Part shown: piece after piece, positions 27,948-37,643 of the stretch | How the letters are laid out: every line of letters starts with the position of its first letter | Position numbering within the stretch: the first letter of the stretch is position 1 | NCBI GenBank assembly: GCA_903896595.1 | Contig: CAITYL010000278.1 | Location: 1-40,908, forward strand | Source: an uncultured Lentisphaerota bacterium | GTDB taxonomy: Bacteria; Verrucomicrobiota; Lentisphaeria; Oligosphaerales; CAITYL01 | Length of the DNA: 40,908 nt | Direction of reading: 5' to 3' | Program-made: the position numbers and the translations under genes | The notes under the pieces: generated by a model | Databases searched by the model: none | The model's input: the letters and a program-made list of their open reading frames with translations, nothing else | What the model was told of the DNA's origin: nothing

Positions 27948-28145
27948 GAGATGAAAATACCCTTGCTATTCGATCACGACAACGAACACGAAAACGACAA
28001 CGATTTTTCACTCTAACAAAGTAGAATTTAGGAAAGCGAGAGGAATGTGAGTTCGCGCTTCATTCTAACTTCTTCATTCTACATTCTGCATTCTACATTC
28101 TAAAATTCTAACCCCATGAGTGTTGTAAGGGGCCCAATATACACG

Positions 28146-29876
28146 TCACTCCTGCCCGGTGGTGACACGGAGGACTTCCTCAATGGTGGTAACGCCCTCA
28201 CGAACACGAAGGAACCCGTTGGTACGCAAATCCCGGAACCCTTCTTCAAGCGCCGCCGCCTTGATATCGCTGGAATTGGCCGACCGCAAAATAACGTCAC
28301 GAATCTTCGCGGTGACCGGCAACACTTCCATGATGCTGCACCGTCCCTTGTAACCCGTGTAATTGCACTTGGCGCAGCCACGGCCATGGAAGATTTCCAC
28401 GCCCGCAAAAGGGGCCGGATCGATATGGTTGGCCGTGCAATATTCCGGGGTCAAGGGATAAACCTCGCGGCAGTTGGGACAGATGCGGCGCACCAACCGT
28501 TGCGCCTGGGCCAGCAGCAGGGAGGACGCCAGCAGGAACGATTCAATGCCCATGTAGACCAAGCGGGCAATGGCGCCGGGCGCATCATTGGTATGCAGCG
28601 TGGTGAGCACCAAGTGACCCGTGAGCGCGGCCTTGACGGCGATGTCGGCGGTTTCGTTGTCACGGGTTTCGCCCACCAGCACGATGTCCGGGTCCTGGCG
28701 CAGAATGGAACGCAGGGCGGCCGCGAACGTCATGCCAGTCGCCTCTTTGATCTCCACCTGATTGAGCCCCATTACCTGATACTCGACGGGGTTTTCGACC
28801 GTAACGATATTGACATCGACCTTGTTGAGTTCCTGCAGGGCCGAATACAGGGTGGTCGTCTTGCCGGAACCGGTGGGACCGGTGACCAGGATCAGGCCGT
28901 TGGGCTGGCTGATGGCAAAACGCAGTTTTTCCAGGGAATCAGGGTCCAGGCCGATGCTGCCCAAATCCTTGGCCAAATTGCCTTTGTCCAACAGGCGCAT
29001 GACGACCTTTTCGCCATGAACAGTGGGCAGGATCGAGATCCGCAAGTCCACTTCGCGGCCCTGCGCCTTGATGCGGAACCGGCCGTCCTGCGGGATCCGG
29101 CGCTCGGCGATATCGAGGTCGGCCATGACTTTGACGCGGGAAATGATGGCGTTCTGCAACACCTTGGGAGGTGACGGCGCCTCCACCAACACGCCGTCAA
29201 CACGGTAGCGCAGACGCACTTCCTTCTCGAACGGCTCAATGTGGATATCACTGGCCCGCTTGCGGATCGCCTCCATCAGGATCATGTTGACAATGCGGAT
29301 GACGGGGGCGTCGTCGGCGCTCGAGGCCATTTTGTCGATATCGACATCGGTCGGCGCCTGCTTGCTCACCTCGACCACGGAATCGCCGGCGTCCTTGAGA
29401 ATGTCGTCGAGTTGCTGCTGCTGCCCCTGGTCGGCGCCAGCCAGCACCTCCATGATCTCACTTTCGGGGGCGGCCACCGGCATGACCTTGAGCCGGGTCA
29501 GGTCGGCGATTTCCTCCACCGCCAAAAAGTTAAGGGGATCTGCCAGGGCCAGAGTCAGGGTCGTCGCGGTTTCCGCCACCGGCACCGCCCGGTTTTGCCG
29601 CAACAACTCCTTGGGAATTTTCTCCAGCAGTTCGGGGCGAATCTGGAAATGGGCGAGGCGCAGCACCGGGATTTTGGCCCGTTCGGCCAGGGCCAGAAAA
29701 ATATCCTGGGGATTGACGTGGCACCCGTTGACCAATTCCAGCTCAAGCGCTTCCTGGGCGGTGAAATCGGCGGCCTGAAGATTGGCGTGCTGTTCCGGGC
29801 TGATCACCCGGCGACGCAGCAGGATGTTCAGCAGATGATCGCTGACGCTTAGACTGGCTGGCGCCGGTTGCACCAT
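28146..29876 (-). CDS. GspE/PilB family type II secretion / type IV pilus ATPase
   Basis: RASDIHIEPFEKEVRLRYRVDGVL, GPTGSGKTTTLYSALQELN, EIKEATGMTFAAALRSILRQDPDIVLVGETRDNETADIAVKAALTGHLVLTTLHTNDA. Confidence 0.96.
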   Translation of the reverse strand: MVQPAPASLSVSDHLLNILLRRRVISPEQHANLQAADFTAQEALELELVNGCHVNPQDIFLALAERAKIPVLRLAHFQIRPELLEKIPKELLRQNRAVPVAETATTLTLALADPLNFLAVEEIADLTRLKVMPVAAPESEIMEVLAGADQGQQQQLDDILKDAGDSVVEVSKQAPTDVDIDKMASSADDAPVIRIVNMILMEAIRKRASDIHIEPFEKEVRLRYRVDGVLVEAPSPPKVLQNAIISRVKVMADLDIAERRIPQDGRFRIKAQGREVDLRISILPTVHGEKVVMRLLDKGNLAKDLGSIGLDPDSLEKLRFAISQPNGLILVTGPTGSGKTTTLYSALQELNKVDVNIVTVENPVEYQVMGLNQVEIKEATGMTFAAALRSILRQDPDIVLVGETRDNETADIAVKAALTGHLVLTTLHTNDAPGAIARLVYMGIESFLLASSLLLAQAQRLVRRICPNCREVYPLTPEYCTANHIDPAPFAGVEIFHGRGCAKCNYTGYKGRCSIMEVLPVTAKIRDVILRSANSSDIKAAALEEGFRDLRTNGFLRVREGVTTIEEVLRVTTGQE

Positions 29877-29907
29877 GATCCGATTCCTCCCGGTTCCCGC
29901 GGAACCG

Positions 29908-31761
29908 TCATTCCACCGTCACGCTCTTGGCCAAATTACGGGGCTGGTCAATCGGACAGCCGCGGAGGCGCGCGGCGTGATAGGCCAGCAATTGCAAGGC
30001 CACCACACAGAGAACCGGAACCGCATGCAGCGGCGCCTTGGGAAGCTCGATGATCGCCTGGACGATCGGCCGGAGCGAGGTCAGCGTGGCCTCATCCCCT
30101 TCGCTGACCACGGCGATCACCGGCGCCCCGCGCGCCCGGCATTCCTGGATATTGCTCACCATCTTGTCCTTGCCGGGCACGTCGGCGGCCAGCGCCACCA
30201 CCGGCACCGCCGCCTCCAGGAGGGCGATCGGCCCGTGCTTGAGCTCGGCGGCGTGATACCCCTCGGCGTGGATATAGCTGATTTCCTTGATCTTGAGCGC
30301 ACCTTCCAAGGCAACAGGATGGAGAATGCCGCGCCCGATATAGAAACAGTCACGGCAGGAGGCCAGGGTTTCCGCCACCGCCGCCACCTTGTCATTGAGT
30401 TTGAGCGTGGCCGCCACCAGCTCCGGCAACGCCTTGGCCGTGGCCACCAGCCCGGCCCCCTGCTGCCGCGACAGACGGCGGCCGCGCCCCAGCTTGAGCG
30501 CCAGCAGGAACAACGCCGTCACCTGGCAAGTGAACGCCTTGGTGGAGGCAACGCCGATCTCGGGGCCGGCATGCAGGTAGATGCCGCAGCCGGTCTCCCG
30601 GGCAATGGTGGAGGCGACCACGTTGCACATGCCCGCCACCAGGGTGCCCTTGCACTTGGCCTCGCGCACCGCCGCCAGCGTGTCGGCCGTCTCGCCGGAC
30701 TGGCTGATGGCCAGCACCAGGTCGTGGGGGCCCAGGATCGGGTTGCGGTAACGAAATTCGGCGGCCTGCTCCGTCTCGACCGGAATGCCGGCCAGTTCCT
30801 CAATGAAATATTTGCCGACCATGGCCGCATGCAGCGAGGTGCCGCACGCCACCAGGACGATCCGCTGGATCGCCGCCATGTCGCGCGGTTCCAGCCCCAG
30901 CCCGGTCAGCACCGAGGTGTGCAGGGTGTCGTCCAGCCGGCCACGCAGGCAGTTGCGCATGGCGTCGGGCTGCTCAAAAATCTCCTTGAGCATGAAATGC
31001 TCGTAACCGCCCTTCTCCGCCGCGCCGCTGTCCCAGTCCAGATGCGACACCGCGCGGTTCACCGGAACATTGTGCAGATTGCGGATGTCCGCCGTACCGG
31101 CCCGTACCTCGGCAATGTCGTCATCGTCGAGATAGATGACGTTGCGGGTATGGGACACCACGGCCGCGGCATCGCTGGCGATGATCGACTCGCCCTCGCC
31201 CAGGCCGATCAGCAACGGACTGCCGCGGCGCGCCGCCACCAGCAGCTCCGGGTGCGCCTCGTCCAGCACCGCAATGCCGAAGGTGCCCTCAACCTGCAGC
31301 AGGGCCGCCGACACCGCCTGCAACAAGTCCCCTTGATACAGGGCGCCGATCAGCTGGGCCAGCACCTCGCTGTCGGTCTCGGAAAGAAACACATGTCCCT
31401 TGGCCTCCAGCATCTTGCGCAGCCCGGCATAATTCTCGATAATGCCGTTGTGGACCAGCGCGATCTTTCCCGCCTTGTCCAGGTGCGGATGGGCGTTGGC
31501 ATCCGTGGGCGCGCCATGGGTGGCCCAGCGGGTGTGGGCAATCCCGATGTGCATGCCTTCGCGGAACTCCTCGGACCACTCCCGGAAAACCCGGTCGGCC
31601 AGCGCCTGCACCTTGCCGGTGTTCTTGACCTGCGCCAGCTTGCCGGCCCGCAAGGTCGCCAGCCCCGCCGAATCATAGCCGCGGTATTCCATCCGCTTCA
31701 GGCCGTTGAGCAGGATTTCCACGGCGTCCCGGCCGCCCACATATCCGACAATTCCACACAT
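29908..31761 (-). CDS. glmS: glutamine-fructose-6-phosphate aminotransferase (isomerizing)
   Basis: MCGIVGYVGGRDAVEILLNGLKRMEYRGYDSAG; isomerase domain ACGTSLHAAMVGKYF, SQSGETADTLAA; ends PRNLAKSVTVE. Confidence 0.98.
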   Translation of the reverse strand: MCGIVGYVGGRDAVEILLNGLKRMEYRGYDSAGLATLRAGKLAQVKNTGKVQALADRVFREWSEEFREGMHIGIAHTRWATHGAPTDANAHPHLDKAGKIALVHNGIIENYAGLRKMLEAKGHVFLSETDSEVLAQLIGALYQGDLLQAVSAALLQVEGTFGIAVLDEAHPELLVAARRGSPLLIGLGEGESIIASDAAAVVSHTRNVIYLDDDDIAEVRAGTADIRNLHNVPVNRAVSHLDWDSGAAEKGGYEHFMLKEIFEQPDAMRNCLRGRLDDTLHTSVLTGLGLEPRDMAAIQRIVLVACGTSLHAAMVGKYFIEELAGIPVETEQAAEFRYRNPILGPHDLVLAISQSGETADTLAAVREAKCKGTLVAGMCNVVASTIARETGCGIYLHAGPEIGVASTKAFTCQVTALFLLALKLGRGRRLSRQQGAGLVATAKALPELVAATLKLNDKVAAVAETLASCRDCFYIGRGILHPVALEGALKIKEISYIHAEGYHAAELKHGPIALLEAAVPVVALAADVPGKDKMVSNIQECRARGAPVIAVVSEGDEATLTSLRPIVQAIIELPKAPLHAVPVLCVVALQLLAYHAARLRGCPIDQPRNLAKSVTVE

Positions 31762-31880
31762 GTCTGTCTTGCCTCATGCGTTCGTCCGCGTTTGCCCCCT
31801 GGCTCGCCCTCCCGATGACACACCCGGCGGAGGAACAACCAAGCACGGAACAGTTACCCATCAATATGCGGCCAAAACCG

Positions 31881-32390
31881 TCACCGCGCCAGTCCCTGGG
31901 TCAGCTCCGCGGCCATCACCCGCCAATGGCCGTCGTCGCCCTTGCGCAACCGGCACCGCAACAACCGGGTTTCCGTGCCCCAGTCAGCACCGGACTGGGA
32001 GCGCCCGGACAGGGTCGCCACCGCCGCCGTTTCAGCCTCCCGCCCCCCCGGCAGGAGCCGCACCTGCAAATCGGCGAAGCGCAGTTCCAGCCGGCTGAAC
32101 TGGGAGCGGGCGCGCGCCGCATGGGCGACGATCTCCTCCGGTGAAAAATGTCCCGAGAACTCCGCCAGCTCCAGCCGCGCCTCGAAATCATCCGTGAACA
32201 CATTGCCGAGCGCCTGCCCGCGCGCCGCCGCCAGGATCAGCGACTCCCCCTCGCGCTTGTCGATCAGCTCGCTCAGCCGCGTGAAACAGCGCCGGATCTT
32301 CTGCTCGTCCCCGGCCAGCGCCCGCACCGCCCACCAGATGCCGCCGCCCACCGCCAGCACCACCACCGCCGTCCACAACCATCGCTTCAT
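31881..32390 (-). CDS. membrane-anchored hypothetical protein
   Basis: MKRWLWTAVVVLAVGGGIWWAVRAL N-terminal TM followed by a ~140 aa soluble domain. Confidence 0.6.
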   Translation of the reverse strand: MKRWLWTAVVVLAVGGGIWWAVRALAGDEQKIRRCFTRLSELIDKREGESLILAAARGQALGNVFTDDFEARLELAEFSGHFSPEEIVAHAARARSQFSRLELRFADLQVRLLPGGREAETAAVATLSGRSQSGADWGTETRLLRCRLRKGDDGHWRVMAAELTQGLAR

Positions 32391-32479
32391 GCCCCGCCTC
32401 CGTTTTGAAAAAATTGACTTTGCCGTAATCCCGCATAGTGTACACCAACGGTTGCAAATGTGGCAAGCCGCAACGCCAA

Positions 32480-32645
32480 GGGGTTTGTCGGACGATGTTG
32501 GGGCCACCCTTTTGAAAAGCACGGAAAGGGACGGGTACCAAGCATCCGTAAATGCGCAACGTGCTGGTGCAACCAATGCCAAACTCCAGACACAGGCAAT
32601 CTTGCCTGTGGAGGGACGTTCCGTCGCGCGTTGGCACCGAAAAAC
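32480..32645 (+). repeat. degenerate/chimeric fragment of the MITE-like element with an internal hairpin repeat
   Basis: ggggtttgtcggacgatgttggggccacccttttgaaaagcacgg matches element ends; contains tgccaaactccagacacaggcaatcttgcctgtg. Confidence 0.5.
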
Positions 32646-32899
32646 GTTACCGAGCCGCCGGGGTCAAACCTACTATTTGCAATTAACTCGCATCCTCTCC
32701 CGTAAAACGCGGCGGCGCGGAGAAGACGCAGCCCGAAAACGTCGCGTTTGCCGGTTTTATCCATGCACAACCGCGAAATCCGCCGTGCTAACCCGGTTGA
32801 CCTGAACGGTTATTTGTTTTTAAGGTTTTTGGATTTAGGGTGTTATTGCTTGTTGAATGGCCGGAACACGGCAACGCTTGGTCCGGGAGGTTAACGACG

Positions 32900-34090
32900 A
32901 TGTCCAGTCTTGACCGTGACCACGACAGAGTAACGCGACGCTCGTTTCTTAAGCTCTCCGCCGGGACAACGCTCGCCTGTCTGGGAGGATGGTCGGGCTT
33001 GGCCATGGCGGGTTCCCCAAGCCTGCCTTTTCCGCGTCCCGTGGGACGCCGGATCGCCTATCCCCGTCCCCTGCGGCCGGGCGACATCATCGGGATCACC
33101 GCCCCTTCGGCAGGGGTTCCACACGCGGTGGAGCCGCGCCTGCAGTTCTGCCTGGAGAAACTGACCGCGCTGGGCTACCGCTACCGCCTTGGCAACTGCC
33201 TCCTGTCCGACCAGATGGTCAGTGCTCCCGCTGCCGCGAGAGCGGCGGAGTTGATGCACATGCTCCTCGACGATTCGCTGGCCGCCATCATGCCGCCGTG
33301 GGGCGGCGAGCTGCTCGTCGACATCCTGCCGTTGCTCGACTTCAAAACACTCGCCCGATCCAGGAACCCCAAATGGATCATCGGCTATTCCGATCTCAGC
33401 ACCTTCATGCTGCCCTATACGCTGCTGACCAGGATCGCCACCCTCCACGGGTCCAATCTGCTCGAATGCCCGATCCAGCCGACCGATACCAACCTCGCCT
33501 ACTGGAACCAGGTCGCAACCCTTCCCGCAGGCTCATCGTTTGTCCAACATGCGGCCTCACTTTATCAGAAAACGGACGTGGATTGGGCCAAGCATCCAGA
33601 GGCAACCGCCTTCGACCGGACGGAACCCGTGGCATGGAAAACTCTGGGCCATGAAGACGATCCGGCCTACGGAACCGTTTTTTCCGGGCGGCTGCTCGGA
33701 GGAACGCTGGACGTGATCGGAACCTTGACAGGAACGTCTTATGGACCCGTGGAAGCCTTTGGCAGACGTTATGCCAGAACTGGCTTGATTGTTTATTTCG
33801 ACAACTGCGATTTCAACACGGCGCAGTATTGCCGAATGCTCCACCAGATCCGGAACGCCGAATGGCTGAAGCGCGCCAACGGTGTGCTGGTCGGACGCAC
33901 GGCCGGGGAGCAGTTGCGGGAATTCACCGTTCGCGACGCGCTGCTGGATGCCTTGGGTGATCTGTCAATCCCCGTCATCTACGACGTGGACCTCGGGCAT
34001 CTGCCGCCACAATTGATCCTGGTCAACGGTGCCTTTGCCACGGTGCGCTTCAGCGCGGCGGCCCCATCCGTTGAACAGATCCTCGCCTGA
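32900..34090 (+). CDS. LD-carboxypeptidase (S66 family) with Tat-type signal
   Basis: TRRSFLKLSAGTTLACLGG twin-arginine leader; RPGDIIGITAPSAG, IMPPWGGELLVDILPLLDF, KWIIGYSDLSTFMLPYT. Confidence 0.85.
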   Translation: MSSLDRDHDRVTRRSFLKLSAGTTLACLGGWSGLAMAGSPSLPFPRPVGRRIAYPRPLRPGDIIGITAPSAGVPHAVEPRLQFCLEKLTALGYRYRLGNCLLSDQMVSAPAAARAAELMHMLLDDSLAAIMPPWGGELLVDILPLLDFKTLARSRNPKWIIGYSDLSTFMLPYTLLTRIATLHGSNLLECPIQPTDTNLAYWNQVATLPAGSSFVQHAASLYQKTDVDWAKHPEATAFDRTEPVAWKTLGHEDDPAYGTVFSGRLLGGTLDVIGTLTGTSYGPVEAFGRRYARTGLIVYFDNCDFNTAQYCRMLHQIRNAEWLKRANGVLVGRTAGEQLREFTVRDALLDALGDLSIPVIYDVDLGHLPPQLILVNGAFATVRFSAAAPSVEQILA

Positions 34091-34151
34091 AAAGAACCAT
34101 CACGACGGCGGAGTTCGGCCACTCGCCAATCGGGAGATTGGCGTGCCCTTG

Positions 34152-35537
34152 TCACAACGGCACGGTGACGCCGGCGGCGGGGCCGTCGAGGCGGCCGGTC
34201 ACCCGCAGCAGGCTGAGATAACACACCGTGGTGGTGTAGCCTTCCGCCGCCAGTTGAAGCTGGGCGGAGAGCATGCGGTCCTGGGCATCGAGCACGTCCA
34301 GATTGGTGGCCAAGCCCTGGTCATAGGACTGGCTGGCGATCCGAAAGGCGCTGTCGGCGGCGGCCAGTTCCGTGCGCAGTTCCCGCACCTGCTGGATGCT
34401 GGTGGTGAAGTCGGCGCGGGCAATCTCCACCTGCGCCGCCACCTGTTTGGCCAGCCAGGCCTCGGCCAGCACGCTCTGCCGGTAGCGGGACCAGGCGGTC
34501 CGCACATCGGCGTGGATGCGCCCGGCGTCAAACAGCGGCACATGGGCCGCCAGCAGGCCGGCAAACTGGCTGTCCTCCGGCCAGCTCTGCTTGTACAGAA
34601 AGCCCAGGGCGCCGACGCTGACGGAGGGGTAATATTGCCCCACCGCGCGGTCCACCCCCTGGCGGGCGGCCAGCACGGCGTTATGGGCGGCCCGCAAGTC
34701 GCACCGGTGCTGCCGGGCCAGGGCCAGCAGCGGCGCCAATTCCGCCACCTGTCCGGGCGTGGGATAGTGGTCGGCTAACATCGCCTTCACGTACGGCACC
34801 CCGATCAGGGCGGCCAGGGTGGCCCGGCCGGCAATGATTGTGCGTCGCGTGCCGGTCAGCCGCACGCGAGTGGCGGCCGCCTGCGCCCGGGCCTGCTGCA
34901 AATCGAGTTCGCGGGCCACGCCCTGGGCCAGCTTGTCGCCGACATCCCGCACGCGCCGCTCCTCCAGGGCCAGGGAATTGGCCAGCACCGCGGCGGCACG
35001 CTCGGCCGTCAATACCGCATAGTACGTCTGCGCCACTTCCAGCAGCAGCAGCGACTGGGCGTCCAGCAACAGTTCCCGGCGCTGCTCAATGGCCCGTTTA
35101 CTGCCCTTGAGTTGGGCAACATCCCGAAACCCGTTGAACAGGTTGGCCTGGCCGGCCACCGGCAGGTCAAAGGCATGAAATGGCGTCAGGGAATCCGGCA
35201 GTCCTTCCCGGTCGAAGGTCTCCCGTTGGAAATAGATCGGGGCCAGGGACACCGTGGGCAGGAAGGTGGAAAAAGCCCGGTCCTTGTCGATCAGTGCCTG
35301 CACGTACTCCTCGCCCTGCATGGCCAGCCGTTCATGGTCGCGGCTGGCCAGCGCCAGCGCTTCGGCCAGGGTCAGCGTGCTCCCCGCCGCGAACGGCTGG
35401 GCGGCGGGACGCGCCGTGGTTGGCGCATGCCCGTCCAGCACCGCCCGGTAGGCGGCGACCTCCTTCTCCTGATGCACACAGCCGGCGGCGGCCAGCAGCC
35501 CGGCCGCCACGGCGCTCCACAACCTGAAATGACACAT
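34152..35537 (-). CDS. TolC-family outer membrane efflux lipoprotein
   Basis: MCHFRLWSAVAAGLLAAAGCVHQ lipobox; LTLAEALALA and paired repeat architecture; ATNLDVLDAQDRMLSAQLQLA. Confidence 0.88.
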   Translation of the reverse strand: MCHFRLWSAVAAGLLAAAGCVHQEKEVAAYRAVLDGHAPTTARPAAQPFAAGSTLTLAEALALASRDHERLAMQGEEYVQALIDKDRAFSTFLPTVSLAPIYFQRETFDREGLPDSLTPFHAFDLPVAGQANLFNGFRDVAQLKGSKRAIEQRRELLLDAQSLLLLEVAQTYYAVLTAERAAAVLANSLALEERRVRDVGDKLAQGVARELDLQQARAQAAATRVRLTGTRRTIIAGRATLAALIGVPYVKAMLADHYPTPGQVAELAPLLALARQHRCDLRAAHNAVLAARQGVDRAVGQYYPSVSVGALGFLYKQSWPEDSQFAGLLAAHVPLFDAGRIHADVRTAWSRYRQSVLAEAWLAKQVAAQVEIARADFTTSIQQVRELRTELAAADSAFRIASQSYDQGLATNLDVLDAQDRMLSAQLQLAAEGYTTTVCYLSLLRVTGRLDGPAAGVTVPL

Positions 35538-35608
35538 GATTAGTTTCCTTACTGAGTCTCTTGCGGAATTCTGTTTTCGGACGGGGTGTTCAGTGAATAA
35601 AATGCCCA

Positions 35609-35682
35609 TGTAGCAAAGCGATTGCATCGCGCTCTTCGAACAACACGTTTTCGATCCGGCGGGCTGCAAGCCCTTTGCTACA
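35609..35682 (+). repeat. TGTAGCAAAG cloverleaf repeat, copy C
   Basis: tgtagcaaagcgattgcatcgcgctcttcgaacaacacgttttcgatccggcgggctgcaagccctttgctaca. Confidence 0.9.
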
Positions 35683-35829
35683 AAAGACGTTCGTGTTTCA
35701 TGCTAAATTATGGCTTCTGAATTCTAACTTCACATTTATGGTTTCTTGGCGAGCTTTGCGATCTTGGCGAGAGAATAATTAGTTTGGATGCAGATGCGCT
35801 TGGCCCGTCACGGATGTTCCGGGCTCGGA

Positions 35830-37458
35830 TTAGTGCCCAGCCATCAGGTCGCCGTGGCCGGGCTGGTTCCGCGCCAGCAGGGGCACCAGCAGCAACATGC
35901 CCGCACAGAGAATGGCACTGAGAAAAAAGATGTCATTGAAGGCCATCACCGCCGCCTGCTGGCTGACCAGGCCGTCAACAGCCGTCAGCACCACCGGATC
36001 TGTGAGGGGGTCGCCGCCGCCGGCCGCCGGCGCGGCCACTTGAACCCGCGCCAGCGCCTCGGTGACCAGGGGATTGTAGGGCGTGAGGTGTTCCACCAGA
36101 ACGCTGTGATGATACTGCGTCCGCCACACCAGCCAGGTATTGGCCATGGAAATGCCGAAGCTGCCGCCGATATTGCGCGCGATATTGGTCAGCGTCGTGG
36201 CGCCGGAGGCCGCCCCCGCGGGCAGGCCTTCATAGCTCAAGGCCATGACGGGCACAAAGAGGAATCCCAGCCCGACGGCGGCGACCATCCGCACCATGGC
36301 CACCTGCCAAAAGGTCAGGTCGGGCGTGAACCCGCACATTTGAAGATACGGTCCGATCTGCAACACCAGGCCGGCGGCCACCAGGTAGCGCAACTGCACA
36401 TAGCGGGTGAGCACGCCCACCCCCAGCATGCCGATCGCCGCCCCGATCCCGCCCGGCATCACCACCAGCCCGGCGGTGAAGGCCGTGTAGCCATGGCAGA
36501 GCTGCATCAGCATCGGCACGAAGGTGTTGCTGCTATAAAGCACCATCCCCGCCCCAAACATCATGACAAACGACATGGAGAAGGTCCGCCAGCGGAACAG
36601 TGTGACCTCCACCACCGGCTGGCGCCGCCGCCACTCCCACAGCACCAGGGCCAGCAGCGCGCCCCCGGCAACGCCGGCAAAGGCGCAAATCAGGCCCGAG
36701 GCGAACCAGCCCTTGATCTCCCCCTTGCTGAGCACGACCTCCAGGCAGGCCAGCCCCGCCGCCGCCAAGAGGAACCCCACGTAGTCCAGGCGAATGCCCG
36801 CGGCCCAGCGCTGGCGGCGCTCCGCCACCAGCAGGGGCGGCTCCTCCAGAAACAGCCAGCACAGCAGCAGGGCCAGCAGCCCCATGGGCACATTCAGGAA
36901 GAAAATCCATGGCCAGCTATAGGTTTCGGTGAGCCACCCCCCCAGGGGCGGCCCCAGGATCGGCGAAACCACCACGGCCATACCCCAGATGGCGAACGCC
37001 AACCCGCGCTTGGCCGGCGGGAAGCTTTCCGCCAGAATAAGCTGCGAAATCGGCACCATGCCGCCGCCGCCCAGCCCCTGGATCACCCGAAACACGATCA
37101 GGGCAGGGAAACTGGTGGCGGTACCGCACAGCAGGCTGGCCACGGTGAACATGGCGACACAGGCCATGAAAAACCGTTTGCGCCCCACCACGTCGCACAA
37201 CCAGCCGCTGACCGGCAGCACAATGGCATTGGCCACCAGATAGCTCGTGATCACCCAGGTGCTTTCCTCGGTCCCCGAGGAGAGACTGCCCGCAATGTTG
37301 CGCAACGCCACGTTGGCGATGGTGGTGTCGAGCAGTTCCAGAAAAACCGGCAGGGCAACCACGACCGCCACCAGCCACGGGTTGTGCAGCCCCACCGCCG
37401 AGCGGGCCGGCGTCCACGCCGGCGCCGCATGATTCGGATTAATTTCCTGCCTGCTCAT
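35830..37458 (-). CDS. DHA2-type MFS multidrug efflux permease (EmrB/QacA family)
   Basis: ALPVFLELLDTTIANVALRNIAGSL, SGWLCDVVGRKRFF, RVIQGLGGGGMVPISQLILAESFPPAKRGLA. Confidence 0.93.
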   Translation of the reverse strand: MSRQEINPNHAAPAWTPARSAVGLHNPWLVAVVVALPVFLELLDTTIANVALRNIAGSLSSGTEESTWVITSYLVANAIVLPVSGWLCDVVGRKRFFMACVAMFTVASLLCGTATSFPALIVFRVIQGLGGGGMVPISQLILAESFPPAKRGLAFAIWGMAVVVSPILGPPLGGWLTETYSWPWIFFLNVPMGLLALLLCWLFLEEPPLLVAERRQRWAAGIRLDYVGFLLAAAGLACLEVVLSKGEIKGWFASGLICAFAGVAGGALLALVLWEWRRRQPVVEVTLFRWRTFSMSFVMMFGAGMVLYSSNTFVPMLMQLCHGYTAFTAGLVVMPGGIGAAIGMLGVGVLTRYVQLRYLVAAGLVLQIGPYLQMCGFTPDLTFWQVAMVRMVAAVGLGFLFVPVMALSYEGLPAGAASGATTLTNIARNIGGSFGISMANTWLVWRTQYHHSVLVEHLTPYNPLVTEALARVQVAAPAAGGGDPLTDPVVLTAVDGLVSQQAAVMAFNDIFFLSAILCAGMLLLVPLLARNQPGHGDLMAGH

Positions 37459-37550
37459 GGCGTCCGTTGTTTAAGGCTCTGGCAAAATCAAAGGCAAAGG
37501 TAAGTTTAAGGAAGACATTGAGGACTTCATCCGCATTCCGGCGGAGCCGG

Positions 37551-37611
37551 TGTAGCAAAGGGCTTGCAGCCCGTCGGGACGCCGCCGGCGCGATACAATC
37601 GCTTTGCTACA
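37551..37611 (-). repeat. TGTAGCAAAG cloverleaf repeat, copy D (inverted, short form)
   Basis: tgtagcaaagggcttgcagcccgtcgggacgccgccggcgcgatacaatcgctttgctaca; reverse complement aligns with the other copies, middle shortened. Confidence 0.9.
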
Positions 37612-37643
37612 AAAAAACCACATCTACTTTTTATCGTAACAAG

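Noticed and set aside
25959-28016. 685-aa + strand ORF opposite the coiled-coil gene
   Set aside because: Gly/Arg/His-rich low-complexity translation typical of an antisense frame; the minus frame has a Zn ribbon and TM segments and an ordinary start.
29875-31818. 647-aa + strand ORF
   Set aside because: Antisense to glmS; no recognisable protein motif.
35788-37503. 571-aa + strand ORF
   Set aside because: Antisense to the EmrB-type permease; His/Gln/Arg-rich shadow translation.
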